Origin: an uncultured Bacilli bacterium
GTDB taxonomy: Bacteria; Bacillota_I; Bacilli_A; RF39; UBA660
DNA length: 64,000 nucleotides
Assembly (NCBI GenBank): GCA_934096105.1
Contig: CAKOLH010000001.1
Coordinates: 1-64,000, forward strand
Direction: 5' to 3'
The position numbers were made by a program, and so were the translations under genes. The notes beneath the pieces are model-generated. The model saw only the letters and a program-made list of their open reading frames with translations. It did not search any database and was not told where the DNA came from. Numbering within the stretch: position 1 is the stretch's first letter; each line of letters begins with the position of its first letter. Shown here in pieces: positions 19,446 through 27,423 of the stretch.

Positions 19446-19795
19446 ATATTGTATTGAAAATATCTTTATTATTACTATTAGTATTTCAATTATTTTTAAT
19501 AATTAGAACTGTAAAGAAAAAAAGACTTACAATGAAGTATGCTAGTTTTTGGATACTTTTAATTATATTGATGACAATTGTTGTTATATTTCCGGAAATT
19601 GTTTTTAAAATTTCAAAACTTGCCGGTTTTGAGGAACCATCGAATATGGTATTCTTACTTGGATTTTTCTTCCTATTTTATGTTTCGTTTATTATTACTA
19701 CAAGTATATCAATTCAAAATGAAAAAACTAAATTGTTAATACAAGAAATATCTATGTTAAAGGAAAGTGTAAATAAAAATGGAAAGAAGGATTAG
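19442..19795 (+). CDS. DUF2304 small membrane protein
   Basis: 117 residues with three hydrophobic segments (about 4-22, 32-52, 66-88) and a polar C-terminal tail. The pattern RTVKKKRLTMKYASFWIL...EPSNMVFLLGFFFLF is that of DUF2304 proteins, which usually sit beside DPM1-like transferases, as here. Function is not established. The context suggests it assists the transferase or handling of the polyprenyl-P sugar. It starts in ATGA overlap with the preceding gene. Confidence 0.8.
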   Translation: MNIVLKISLLLLLVFQLFLIIRTVKKKRLTMKYASFWILLIILMTIVVIFPEIVFKISKLAGFEEPSNMVFLLGFFFLFYVSFIITTSISIQNEKTKLLIQEISMLKESVNKNGKKD

Positions 19796-19796
19796 T

Positions 19797-20153
19797 ATGA
19801 AATTAATAATTATGTTTGCTTGTTATGTGCTTTTGGCTTCTTCAGGTTTGATTCTTTTTAAACTTGGTAGTGCTAATAGTAATTTAACATTATCTTTATT
19901 TGGAATTAAAATAAATTATTCAATTAAAATGCTTTTGGGGTTATTATGCTATGGCTGTAGTTTTATACTATGGATGTTAATAGTTAGCAAAAGTAATTTA
20001 ACTATTGCTATGCCACTTTCCGTTGCTTTAGTTAATACTTTGGTTGTAATTGAATCTTGTTTATTATTAAAAGAAAAAATAACACTTACTCAAGGAATTG
20101 GTATATTTGTAGTAATAGTTGGTGTCTGCATTATGACATTTGGAAGGAAATAA
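19797..20153 (+). CDS. SMR/EamA-type small transporter, probable polyprenyl-P-sugar flippase subunit
   Basis: A 118-residue protein with four hydrophobic helices, the size and topology of the small multidrug resistance/ArnE-ArnF group. FILWMLIVSKSNLTIAMPLSVALVNTLVV resembles the conserved third-helix region, and the end GIFVVIVGVCIMTFGRK is typical. The start at ATG 19797 follows AAGGATTAGT. Next to a DPM1-like transferase and a GT-C enzyme, flipping of undecaprenyl-phosphate sugar is the best inference. A drug-efflux role is possible but less supported. Confidence 0.72.
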   Translation: MKLIIMFACYVLLASSGLILFKLGSANSNLTLSLFGIKINYSIKMLLGLLCYGCSFILWMLIVSKSNLTIAMPLSVALVNTLVVIESCLLLKEKITLTQGIGIFVVIVGVCIMTFGRK

Positions 20154-20156
20154 TTA

Positions 20157-21257
20157 ATGATTAAAGTTATGACAATATTTGGAACAAGACCGGAAGCTAT
20201 TAAGATGGCACCTCTTGTTAAAGAATTAGAAAAAAGAAAAGAAATTGAAAGTATAGTATGTGTTACTGCTCAGCATAGAGAGATGTTAGATCAAGTACTT
20301 GATGTGTTTGATATTAATCCTGATTATGATTTAAATATTATGAAACAAGGCCAAACTCTTAGTGAAATTACTTCTAGAGTACTTATGGGACTTGAAGAAG
20401 TAATAGAAAAAGAAAAACCTAATATTGTACTTGTTCATGGTGATACTACTACAACTTTTGCTGGTGCATTAGCAGCCTTTTACAATCAAGTAGATATAGG
20501 ACATGTTGAAGCTGGTCTTAGAACTTGGAATAAGTATTCACCATTTCCTGAAGAAATGAATAGACAAATGGTAGATAGAATGTGTGATATGTATTTTGCT
20601 CCTACTGATGTAAGTAAACATAATTTGTTAGAAGAAAATATATCAGAAGATAAAATATATGTTACTGGTAATACTGCTATTGATGCTATGAAAACAACTG
20701 TAAAGAAAGACTATAATAATGAAATATTTGATTGGATAGGCAATGATAGAATGATATTACTTACTGCTCATAGAAGAGAAAATCTTGGTGAACCTATGAG
20801 AAATATATTTAAAGCTGTAAGAAGAATAGTGAGTGAATATCCTGATGTTAAAGTGGTATATCCAATACATTTAAATCCTAAAGTTAGAGAAATTGCTAAT
20901 GAAATATTTAAGGATACTGATAGAGTAAGATTAATAGAACCTTTAGAAGTGTTTGATTTCCATAATTTTCAAAATAAGAGTTATATTATCCTTACTGATT
21001 CTGGTGGTATTCAAGAAGAAGCTCCTTCACTTGGTAAACCTGTTCTTGTGCTTAGGGATACTACTGAAAGACCGGAAGGTATTGCTGCAGGTACTTTGAA
21101 ATTAGTAGGTACTTCAGAAGATGCTATTTATAATGAAACTAAAAAGTTGTTAGATGATAAGAATGAATATAATAAAATGAGTAGAGCATCTAATCCTTAT
21201 GGAGATGGCTTTGCTAGTAAATATATAGTTGATGCTATTATAGATAAATATAAGTAG
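20157..21257 (+). CDS. wecB: UDP-N-acetylglucosamine 2-epimerase (non-hydrolysing)
   Basis: A 366-residue GT-B-like enzyme with the family signatures MTIFGTRPEAIKMAPL, TAQHREMLDQVL, VHGDTTTTFAG, GHVEAGLRT, LTAHRRENLGEP and TDSGGIQEEAPSLGKPVLV. It converts UDP-GlcNAc to UDP-ManNAc and would supply TagA. Codon use here (GAT, GGT, ACT strongly preferred) matches the epimerase and dehydrogenase genes more than the neighbouring transferases. It is transcribed together with galE, 10 bp downstream. Confidence 0.95.
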   Translation: MIKVMTIFGTRPEAIKMAPLVKELEKRKEIESIVCVTAQHREMLDQVLDVFDINPDYDLNIMKQGQTLSEITSRVLMGLEEVIEKEKPNIVLVHGDTTTTFAGALAAFYNQVDIGHVEAGLRTWNKYSPFPEEMNRQMVDRMCDMYFAPTDVSKHNLLEENISEDKIYVTGNTAIDAMKTTVKKDYNNEIFDWIGNDRMILLTAHRRENLGEPMRNIFKAVRRIVSEYPDVKVVYPIHLNPKVREIANEIFKDTDRVRLIEPLEVFDFHNFQNKSYIILTDSGGIQEEAPSLGKPVLVLRDTTERPEGIAAGTLKLVGTSEDAIYNETKKLLDDKNEYNKMSRASNPYGDGFASKYIVDAIIDKYK

Positions 21258-21267
21258 GAGGATGTTT

Positions 21268-22269
21268 ATGAAAATATTAGTTACTGGTGGTACTGGTTAT
21301 ATTGGTAGTCATACTGCTGTTGAACTTCTTAATAATAATTATGAAGTTGTTATTATTGATAATTTATCTAATTCTAAAAGAGAAGTAGTAGATAAAATTA
21401 AAAAAATTACAGGAAAAGATGTTATTTTTTATGAGGGTGATGTATGTGATAAAAAACTATTAGAAGAGATATTTAATGATAATAAGATTGATGCTGTAAT
21501 TCATTTTGCTGGATATAAGGCTGTAGGTGAATCGGTAAAGAAACCTCTTATGTATTATAGAAATAATATCGATAGTACACTTACTTTATGTGAAGTAATG
21601 AATGAACATAATGTTAAAAATATAGTATTTTCTTCAAGTGCTACAGTATATGGTACTCCGAAGAGTTTACCTATTAAAGAAAACTTTGATGTTACTCATG
21701 CTACTAATCCTTATGGTGAAACTAAAATTATGATTGAAAGAATATTAAATGACTTATATGTTTCTGATAATACTTGGAATATTGCTTTACTTAGATATTT
21801 TAATCCAATTGGAGCACATAAGAGTGGTTTAATAGGAGAAAATCCTAATGATATTCCTAATAATTTAATGCCTTATATAGTTAAAGTGGCTAATAAAGAA
21901 TTAAAAGAATTATCTGTATTTGGTAATGATTATGATACTATAGATGGTACAGGTGTTAGAGATTATATTCATGTTGTTGATTTAGCTAAAGGCCATATTA
22001 AGGCACTTAAATGGGTACTTAATAATAATGGTATTGATGCATTTAATCTAGGTACTGGTTATGGTTATAGTGTATTAGAACTTGTTGAAGCTTTTAAGAA
22101 ATTTAATAATATTGATGTTCCATATAAAATAGTTGGTAGAAGAGATGGAGATATAGCATCCTGCTATGCTGATGCTAGTAAGGCTAAAGATGTACTAGAT
22201 TGGTCTTGTACTTATAATATTGAAGATATGGTAAAAGATTCATATAATTATGTTAAGAATAGTAAATAG
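21268..22269 (+). CDS. galE: UDP-glucose 4-epimerase
   Basis: ATG 21268 is chosen because TAGGAGG (21255-21261) is spaced correctly for it and not for the ATG at 21262. The 333-residue protein has VTGGTGYIGSHTAVEL, VIHFAGYKAVGESV, SSSATVYG, the Tyr-x3-Lys YGETKIM, LRYFNPIGAH and a C-terminal RRDGDIASCYAD. All are standard for GalE, which interconverts UDP-Glc and UDP-Gal (and often the GlcNAc forms). It feeds both the Ugd branch and galactose incorporation. The terminator hairpin overlaps its last codons. Confidence 0.95.
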   Translation: MKILVTGGTGYIGSHTAVELLNNNYEVVIIDNLSNSKREVVDKIKKITGKDVIFYEGDVCDKKLLEEIFNDNKIDAVIHFAGYKAVGESVKKPLMYYRNNIDSTLTLCEVMNEHNVKNIVFSSSATVYGTPKSLPIKENFDVTHATNPYGETKIMIERILNDLYVSDNTWNIALLRYFNPIGAHKSGLIGENPNDIPNNLMPYIVKVANKELKELSVFGNDYDTIDGTGVRDYIHVVDLAKGHIKALKWVLNNNGIDAFNLGTGYGYSVLELVEAFKKFNNIDVPYKIVGRRDGDIASCYADASKAKDVLDWSCTYNIEDMVKDSYNYVKNSK

Positions 22270-22283
22270 GCTATTCTTTTTTT
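22255..22283 (+). terminator. Terminator overlapping the galE 3' end
   Basis: AAGAATAG/CTATTCTT stem, 8-nt loop, then T5. The stem includes the last sense codons. Confidence 0.8.
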
Positions 22284-22292
22284 GTTCTTTTA

Positions 22293-22321
22293 TTGATTAA
22301 AATATAAATATATTATATAAT
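22293..22321 (+). promoter_or_regulatory. Promoter for the tagO/wecA-like gene
   Basis: TTGATT, 17-bp spacer, TATAAT, 37 bp before the start codon. Confidence 0.55.
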
Positions 22322-22357
22322 ATAGATGTAATTTGATTTAAGGAGTTGTATATTATT

Positions 22358-23434
22358 ATGGATATAAAAAGAGTTTTACTAATGGTAGGAACAACATTTT
22401 TATTTACCGCTTTATTTGTTCCTGTTGTAAAAAAGATGGCTAATTTTATTGGGGCACTTGATATGCCTAATGAAAGAAAAGTACATAAGGTACCTATTCC
22501 TAGATTAGGTGGTCTTGGTATATATGCTGGTTTTTTACTTGGCTATATGTTATTTGGTATTCATTCGGTACAAATGAATGCAATACTTATTGGTAGTTTT
22601 ATAATATTGGTTACTGGTATATTTGATGATATAAAACCAGTGCCCGCTAAATGGAAGTTACTTGCTCAAACAGTAGGAGCTTCAATAATACCATTATATG
22701 GTGGTATATTATTAAAGGATATTTCAGCATTTGGATTATATTTGAATTTTGGAATACTTGCATATCCTATAACAATAATATTTATTGTAGCTATTATTAA
22801 CTGTATTAATTTAATTGATGGCTTGGATGGTTTATCTTCTGGTATTGCTAGTATATATTTCTTAACTATTGGTATAATAGCAATGCTTCTTAATAATTCT
22901 AATGGTCTTGATATTATATTAACATTTATAATGCTTGGTAGTACACTTGGATTTTTAGTACATAATTTTAATCCAGCAAAAATATTTATGGGAGATTCTG
23001 GTAGTATGTTTTTAGGCTATATAATTGCGGTTATTGCATTGTTAGGATTTAAAAATGTAACTTTGACTTCATTTATTATACCTATACTTTTACTTGCTAT
23101 TCCTATACTTGATACTTTATTTGCGATTCTTCGAAGACTTATTAATCATAAGCCACTTGGAGAACCTGATAAAAACCATTTACATCATCAATTGTTAAGA
23201 TTAAAGTTATCTCAAAAAAAGACAGTAATTATAATATATGTAGTTGATTTACTATTTGCTTCAGCTTCTATTGTATATGCTGTTGGTAACAGTATGCTTG
23301 GTAGCAATATTTATGGTATGGTTATATATGCTATATTATTTGTATTAATTTTATTACTAATATTAAAAACTAATATAATATGGAATCATGATAAAAAGAA
23401 AGAAAAAACAAAAGAAGAAACTAAAGAAAAATAG
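22358..23434 (+). CDS. tagO: Undecaprenyl-phosphate GlcNAc-1-phosphate transferase (TagO/WecA, MraY family)
   Basis: A polytopic protein of 358 residues with about ten TM segments. Conserved family loops are present: PNERKVHKVPIPRLGGLGIY, GIFDDIKPVPAKWKLL with the Asp-Asp pair, NLIDGLDGLSSGI, HNFNPAKIFMGDSGSMFLGY and the histidine-rich KNHLHHQLLRL, the last characteristic of the WecA/TagO branch. It makes undecaprenyl-PP-GlcNAc, the first step of teichoic-acid-type polymers. A highly charged tail of K and E repeats closes the protein. ATG 22358 follows TAAGGAG; a TTG at 22346 is rejected. Confidence 0.92.
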   Translation: MDIKRVLLMVGTTFLFTALFVPVVKKMANFIGALDMPNERKVHKVPIPRLGGLGIYAGFLLGYMLFGIHSVQMNAILIGSFIILVTGIFDDIKPVPAKWKLLAQTVGASIIPLYGGILLKDISAFGLYLNFGILAYPITIIFIVAIINCINLIDGLDGLSSGIASIYFLTIGIIAMLLNNSNGLDIILTFIMLGSTLGFLVHNFNPAKIFMGDSGSMFLGYIIAVIALLGFKNVTLTSFIIPILLLAIPILDTLFAILRRLINHKPLGEPDKNHLHHQLLRLKLSQKKTVIIIYVVDLLFASASIVYAVGNSMLGSNIYGMVIYAILFVLILLLILKTNIIWNHDKKKEKTKEETKEK

Positions 23435-23447
23435 TTTCTTCTTTTGT
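23408..23447 (+). terminator. Hairpin at the end of the tagO-like gene
   Basis: Perfect 15-bp stem, ACAAAAGAAGAAACT paired with AGTTTCTTCTTTTGT, spanning the stop codon. The right arm is T-rich but no long T tract follows, so termination is probable rather than certain. Confidence 0.6.
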
Positions 23448-23478
23448 TAATAAAAAGACTAGGTAATAAATAATGTTT

Positions 23479-23564
23479 TTGTCCTGAACTCTCTCTTATA
23501 TATAATAGACTATTTTATAGACTTTAGGCTATAAAATACTAGTTAAGACCTTAGGCTTAACTAG
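23479..23564 (+). repeat. Twin-hairpin element, copy 1
   Basis: A promoter-like TTGTCC-N16-TATAAT (23479-23506) leads into two perfect hairpins. Hairpin 1 (23513-23536) is TTTTATAG/CTATAAAA. Hairpin 2 (23539-23564) is CTAGTTAAG/CTTAACTAG. Both loops begin AC and end GG, so each stem top reads AG-AC...GG-CT. It belongs to a family of six related copies in this window. Confidence 0.75.
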
Positions 23565-23583
23565 CATAAATAAAGAAAATTTA

Positions 23584-23612
23584 TTGAATCTTTCTCTTTT
23601 ATGTGGTATATT
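23584..23612 (+). promoter_or_regulatory. Promoter for the nucleoside phosphorylase gene
   Basis: TTGAAT, 17-bp spacer, TATATT, 27 bp upstream of ATG 23639. Confidence 0.5.
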
Positions 23613-23638
23613 TATTATGATAGATAGGTGATTGATAG

Positions 23639-24907
23639 ATGAATATAATTGATATAATATTAAAGAAGAAAAATAAAGAAATACTTACTGAAGAGGAAAT
23701 TAAATATGTAGTGGAAAACTTTGATAATGGTAATATTAAGGATTATCAAATGTCAGCATTACTTATGGCTATTGTTATTAATGATATGACTGATGAAGAA
23801 GTTATATATCTTACTAAATATATGATTCAGTCAGGTAGTAGAATAAATTTAAGTAATTTAAATAATGTAGTGGATAAACATTCTACTGGTGGTGTAGGAG
23901 ATAAAACTACTTTAATTATATCGCCAATTGTAGCTTCACTTGGATGTAGAGTCGCTAAAATGAGTGGTAGGGGGCTTGGATATACAGGAGGTACTATTGA
24001 TAAATTAGAAAGTATACCAGGTTTTAATGTTAACTTGAGTATGGATAATTTTATTAAAGAAATAAGTGATATTGGTATGGCTATTACTAGTCAAACTGAA
24101 GATGTCGCTAAAGCAGATAAAAAAATATATGCTTTAAGAGATGTAACAGGAACTACTGAAAGTATTCCACTTATTGCTTCTTCAATTATGAGTAAAAAGA
24201 TAGCATCTGGTTCTAAGAATTTAGTTCTTGATATTAAAATAGGGGAAGGTGCTTTAATTAAAGATATTGATTCTGGTAGAAGACTTGCTAATCTTATGAT
24301 TAAGATAGGTAAAGGAAATGATATGAGGGTAGTATGCTTACTTACTAATATGGATATTCCTTTAGGTAATAATATTGGTAATTCTTTAGAAGTACTTGAG
24401 GCTATTAATACTTTGTATTATAATCCTAATAATAATTTAAATAAACTATGTATAGAACTTGCTAGTTATATGGTAAGTTTAGGTCTTAATATTAATTATG
24501 AAGAAGCTAAAGAAAAGGTATTAGAAAGCATTTCTTCAAGAAAAGCATATAATAAATTATTAGAATTTGTTAGTTATCAAGGTGGTAATATTAATGAACT
24601 ACCTAAGAGTAATTATATATATGAAGTAAAAAGTAATAAAGAAGGATATTTAACTAATATTCATTCTTTAGAGATAGCTAAACTATCTAGTAGTTTAGGC
24701 TCTGGTAGAAAGAATAAAGAAGATAAGATAGATTATTCTGCGGGTATTATTATAAATAAAAATATTAATGATAAAGTTAATGTTGGTGATACAGTACTTA
24801 CTTTATATACTAATAGAAAAGTACCTAGTATAGATAAAGATAAATTATTTACTATTGATAATAATATTAATAATGATATTAAATTAATATATGAAGTGAT
24901 TAAATAA
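23639..24907 (+). CDS. pdp: Pyrimidine-nucleoside phosphorylase
   Basis: The 422-residue protein aligns well by eye with Pdp/thymidine phosphorylases: DYQMSALLMAIVINDMTDEE, the phosphate-site DKHSTGGVGDKTTL, MSGRGLGYTGGTIDKLESIPG, SIMSKKIASGS and LDIKIGEGALIKD. It cleaves uridine and (deoxy)thymidine with phosphate in pyrimidine salvage. The C-terminal domain is somewhat short relative to the usual 430-440 residues. It stands alone between an intergenic twin-hairpin element and glyS, with its own promoter. Confidence 0.92.
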   Translation: MNIIDIILKKKNKEILTEEEIKYVVENFDNGNIKDYQMSALLMAIVINDMTDEEVIYLTKYMIQSGSRINLSNLNNVVDKHSTGGVGDKTTLIISPIVASLGCRVAKMSGRGLGYTGGTIDKLESIPGFNVNLSMDNFIKEISDIGMAITSQTEDVAKADKKIYALRDVTGTTESIPLIASSIMSKKIASGSKNLVLDIKIGEGALIKDIDSGRRLANLMIKIGKGNDMRVVCLLTNMDIPLGNNIGNSLEVLEAINTLYYNPNNNLNKLCIELASYMVSLGLNINYEEAKEKVLESISSRKAYNKLLEFVSYQGGNINELPKSNYIYEVKSNKEGYLTNIHSLEIAKLSSSLGSGRKNKEDKIDYSAGIIINKNINDKVNVGDTVLTLYTNRKVPSIDKDKLFTIDNNINNDIKLIYEVIK

Positions 24908-24909
24908 TA

Positions 24910-24938
24910 TTTACAAAATGGATAAATTATAGTATGAT
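24910..24938 (+). promoter_or_regulatory. Promoter for glycyl-tRNA synthetase
   Basis: TTTACA, 17-bp spacer, TATGAT, 25 bp before the start. No T-box leader fits in the 55-bp gap. Confidence 0.5.
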
Positions 24939-24962
24939 ATTAAACATGAAAGAAGGTATAAA

Positions 24963-26339
24963 ATGGAAAAGATGACTATGGATAAATTAGTTAATTTTTG
25001 TAAACAATATGGATTTATATTTCAGGGTAGTGAAATATATGGAGGACTTGCTAATACTTGGGATTTTGGCCCAGTAGGAGCACTTTTAAAAGATAATGTA
25101 AAGAAGGCTTGGACTAAGAAGTTTATTCAAGAAGATGAAAATAATGTTGGACTAGATAGTGCTATACTTATGAATCCTAAAACTTGGGAAGCCTCTGGTC
25201 ATTTAAAGACCTTCTCTGACCCATTAATTGACTGCAGAGAATGTAAGACAAGACATAGAGCGGATAATCTTATTAATGATTATTCTAAGAGTTTAATCGG
25301 AGACTCTATGACTCAAGATGAAATGATGGAGTATATCAAAGAAAATAAGGTACCATGTCCTAAATGTGGTAAGAGTAATTTTACAGATATTAGACAGTTT
25401 AATTTGATGTTTAAAACATTTCAAGGTGTTACTGAAGATGCTAAATCTACAATATACTTAAGACCTGAGACTGCTCAAGGTATATTTGTTAACTTTTTAA
25501 ATGTTCAAAGAAGTATGAGACTTAAGGTTCCTTTTGGTATAGGTCAAGTTGGTAAATCTTTTAGAAATGAGATTACTCCTGGTAACTTTATATTTAGAGT
25601 AAGAGAGTTTGAACAAATGGAACTTGAATTCTTCTGCAAGCCTGGTACTGAACTTGATTGGCATAAGTATTATAAAGAATACTGCTACAACTACTTATTG
25701 TCATTAGGTATTGATAAAGATAAATTAAGACTTAGAGACCACTCTAAAGAAGAATTATCTTTCTATAGTAATGCTACTACTGATATTGAGTATTTATTCC
25801 CATTTGGATGGGGTGAATTATGGGGTATTGCTTCAAGAACTGATTATGATTTGACTTGTCATCAAAAGGTATCTGGTAAATCTATGGAGTATTTAGATCC
25901 TGAGACTAATGAAAGATATATTCCTTATGTTATTGAACCATCAGTTGGAGTAGAGAGAACATTCTTAACAGTATTATGTGATGCATATCACGAAGAAGAA
26001 TTAGAAGATGGTACAACAAGAGAAGTTATGAAATTTCATCATTATTTAGCACCTTATAAGGCTTGTATACTTCCATTAGTAAAAAAATATCATAGTGAAA
26101 AAGCTATGGAAATATATAAGAAATTATCTAAATCATTTATGGTTACTTATGATGAATCTGGTAGTATTGGTAAAAGATATAGAAGAGAAGATGCTATGGG
26201 TACTCCTTACTGTATAACTATTGATGAAGAAACTATTAATAATGGTACTGTTACTATTAGAGATAGGGATACTATGGAGCAGACTACTATTAAAGTAGAA
26301 GATATAGAAAAATATATTGAAGAAAGAATAAAATTCTAG
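24963..26339 (+). CDS. glyQS: Glycine--tRNA ligase (single-chain, dimeric type)
   Basis: A class II synthetase of 458 residues. It opens with [32 protein letters not shown] (motif 1 region), has the zinc-type cysteines in [12 protein letters not shown] and CPKCGKSNF, motif 2 at [24 protein letters not shown], and motif 3 at [10 protein letters not shown]. The anticodon-binding domain follows ([10 protein letters not shown]). This single-chain form differs from the alpha2-beta2 enzyme and charges tRNA-Gly. It has a simple promoter and a weak downstream hairpin. Confidence 0.96.
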   Translation: MEKMTMDKLVNFCKQYGFIFQGSEIYGGLANTWDFGPVGALLKDNVKKAWTKKFIQEDENNVGLDSAILMNPKTWEASGHLKTFSDPLIDCRECKTRHRADNLINDYSKSLIGDSMTQDEMMEYIKENKVPCPKCGKSNFTDIRQFNLMFKTFQGVTEDAKSTIYLRPETAQGIFVNFLNVQRSMRLKVPFGIGQVGKSFRNEITPGNFIFRVREFEQMELEFFCKPGTELDWHKYYKEYCYNYLLSLGIDKDKLRLRDHSKEELSFYSNATTDIEYLFPFGWGELWGIASRTDYDLTCHQKVSGKSMEYLDPETNERYIPYVIEPSVGVERTFLTVLCDAYHEEELEDGTTREVMKFHHYLAPYKACILPLVKKYHSEKAMEIYKKLSKSFMVTYDESGSIGKRYRREDAMGTPYCITIDEETINNGTVTIRDRDTMEQTTIKVEDIEKYIEERIKF

Positions 26340-26366
26340 ATATTTCGAGAAAATTCTTTCTTTTTC

Positions 26367-26396
26367 TTTACATTGTTACTTTTTATATGCTATAAT
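26367..26396 (+). promoter_or_regulatory. Promoter for the tail-anchored nucleotidyltransferase-like gene
   Basis: TTTACA, 18-bp spacer, TATAAT. Confidence 0.5.
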
Positions 26397-26423
26397 TAGT
26401 ATGAAAATAGTAGGTGACAGATA

Positions 26424-27365
26424 GTGGAAGGAAAAAATAGATTAATTACTTTATATATAGAAAACAAGGTTAAAGAATTAGAAAATATGTCTATGTTTGT
26501 TTCTAAAGATAATGTACAAAAGGTTATTAATAACTTTCTTAATAGAAATGAAGATATAGAAATAATTAAAACTAAGATAGATACTATTTTTAATAACAGT
26601 ATTAGTGCTTATAAAGAAAACTTAGAAAAAATGGGATATACTTATGATGAAATAATGAAAGTATATGATAAAGTTGTTAAACTTAATAAGACAAGGGCTA
26701 AACTTTATTTAATGGGTGGTATTGTTCCTTATGTTTTACTTAATGATAGAACAGGTCGTAGACATGAAAGTCTAGATTTACTTTGTGATAAGAAAGATGT
26801 TGAGCAATTAAGAGAATTATTTCGTAAGGAAGATTTATATGACCCTAAGAGAGATAGTTTAACTTATACCATTAATAATATTGATTATGGTTTTCAGGTA
26901 ATTGTTGATAAAATTAAAGTTAATATATTTGTATTTGAAGAAACTGATAAAGGAATAACAGAGTATACTTTTGACTGCAAGAAAAAGATTGGTAGAATTA
27001 AGAGTATAGCCGCTAAAATGAATGATTATATTATGCCTTATGTTACTTCAGATAATAAGAAATATACGACAGTATCTTTGGAGTTTGTAGTAGCGGATAA
27101 ACTTCTAACTAATAGAGAAAAAGATAAGATAGATATTGAAAAAGTTAAAGAATGTAATGGTATGAGTAGTGAAAAGATAAAAAAACTTCCTTTACCAGTA
27201 GTTAAAGAAGTTAGATTAATTGGAGATAATCTTGAATTTACTAGTACTATGCCAAGAATTAAACTTGATGTTCCTAAAAAGAAAAGAAGTAATGGCTTTA
27301 TTAATATTGGTACAATACTTCTACTCATTGCTATAGTGGTAGCTATTATATTAACTAATAGATAA
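26424..27365 (+). CDS. Tail-anchored protein with nucleotidyltransferase-like core
   Basis: The start is a GTG behind TAGGTGACAG. Of the 313 residues, 1-95 look helical. About 95-215 contain KLYLMGGIVPYVLLND and HESLDLLCDKKD, recalling the Gly-Gly and D-x-D pattern of MNT/AbiEii-type nucleotidyltransferases. The final 20 residues are one hydrophobic helix (INIGTILLLIAIVVAIILTN) and there is no N-terminal signal. It would therefore sit on the cytoplasmic membrane face by a C-terminal anchor. I do not recognise a named family. The nucleotidyltransferase reading is an inference from a few residues. Confidence 0.6.
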   Translation: MEGKNRLITLYIENKVKELENMSMFVSKDNVQKVINNFLNRNEDIEIIKTKIDTIFNNSISAYKENLEKMGYTYDEIMKVYDKVVKLNKTRAKLYLMGGIVPYVLLNDRTGRRHESLDLLCDKKDVEQLRELFRKEDLYDPKRDSLTYTINNIDYGFQVIVDKIKVNIFVFEETDKGITEYTFDCKKKIGRIKSIAAKMNDYIMPYVTSDNKKYTTVSLEFVVADKLLTNREKDKIDIEKVKECNGMSSEKIKKLPLPVVKEVRLIGDNLEFTSTMPRIKLDVPKKKRSNGFINIGTILLLIAIVVAIILTNR

Positions 27366-27369
27366 ACTT

Positions 27370-27400
27370 AAATAGACCTTGAAAAAGTCTATTTTTTATT
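27370..27400 (+). terminator. Terminator after the tail-anchored protein gene
   Basis: AAATAGAC/GTCTATTT stem with a 9-nt A-rich loop followed by further T residues. Confidence 0.7.
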
Positions 27401-27423
27401 TTATAATATCTAATGTGATTTAT

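Noticed and set aside
24907..24962. T-box riboswitch upstream of glycyl-tRNA synthetase
   Set aside because: The gap is only about 55 bp, too short for a T-box leader, and no T-box sequence is present.
27379..27423. Upstream extension of the radical SAM protein
   Set aside because: The extra codons run through the preceding terminator and encode nothing like the family; ATG 27424 is more likely.
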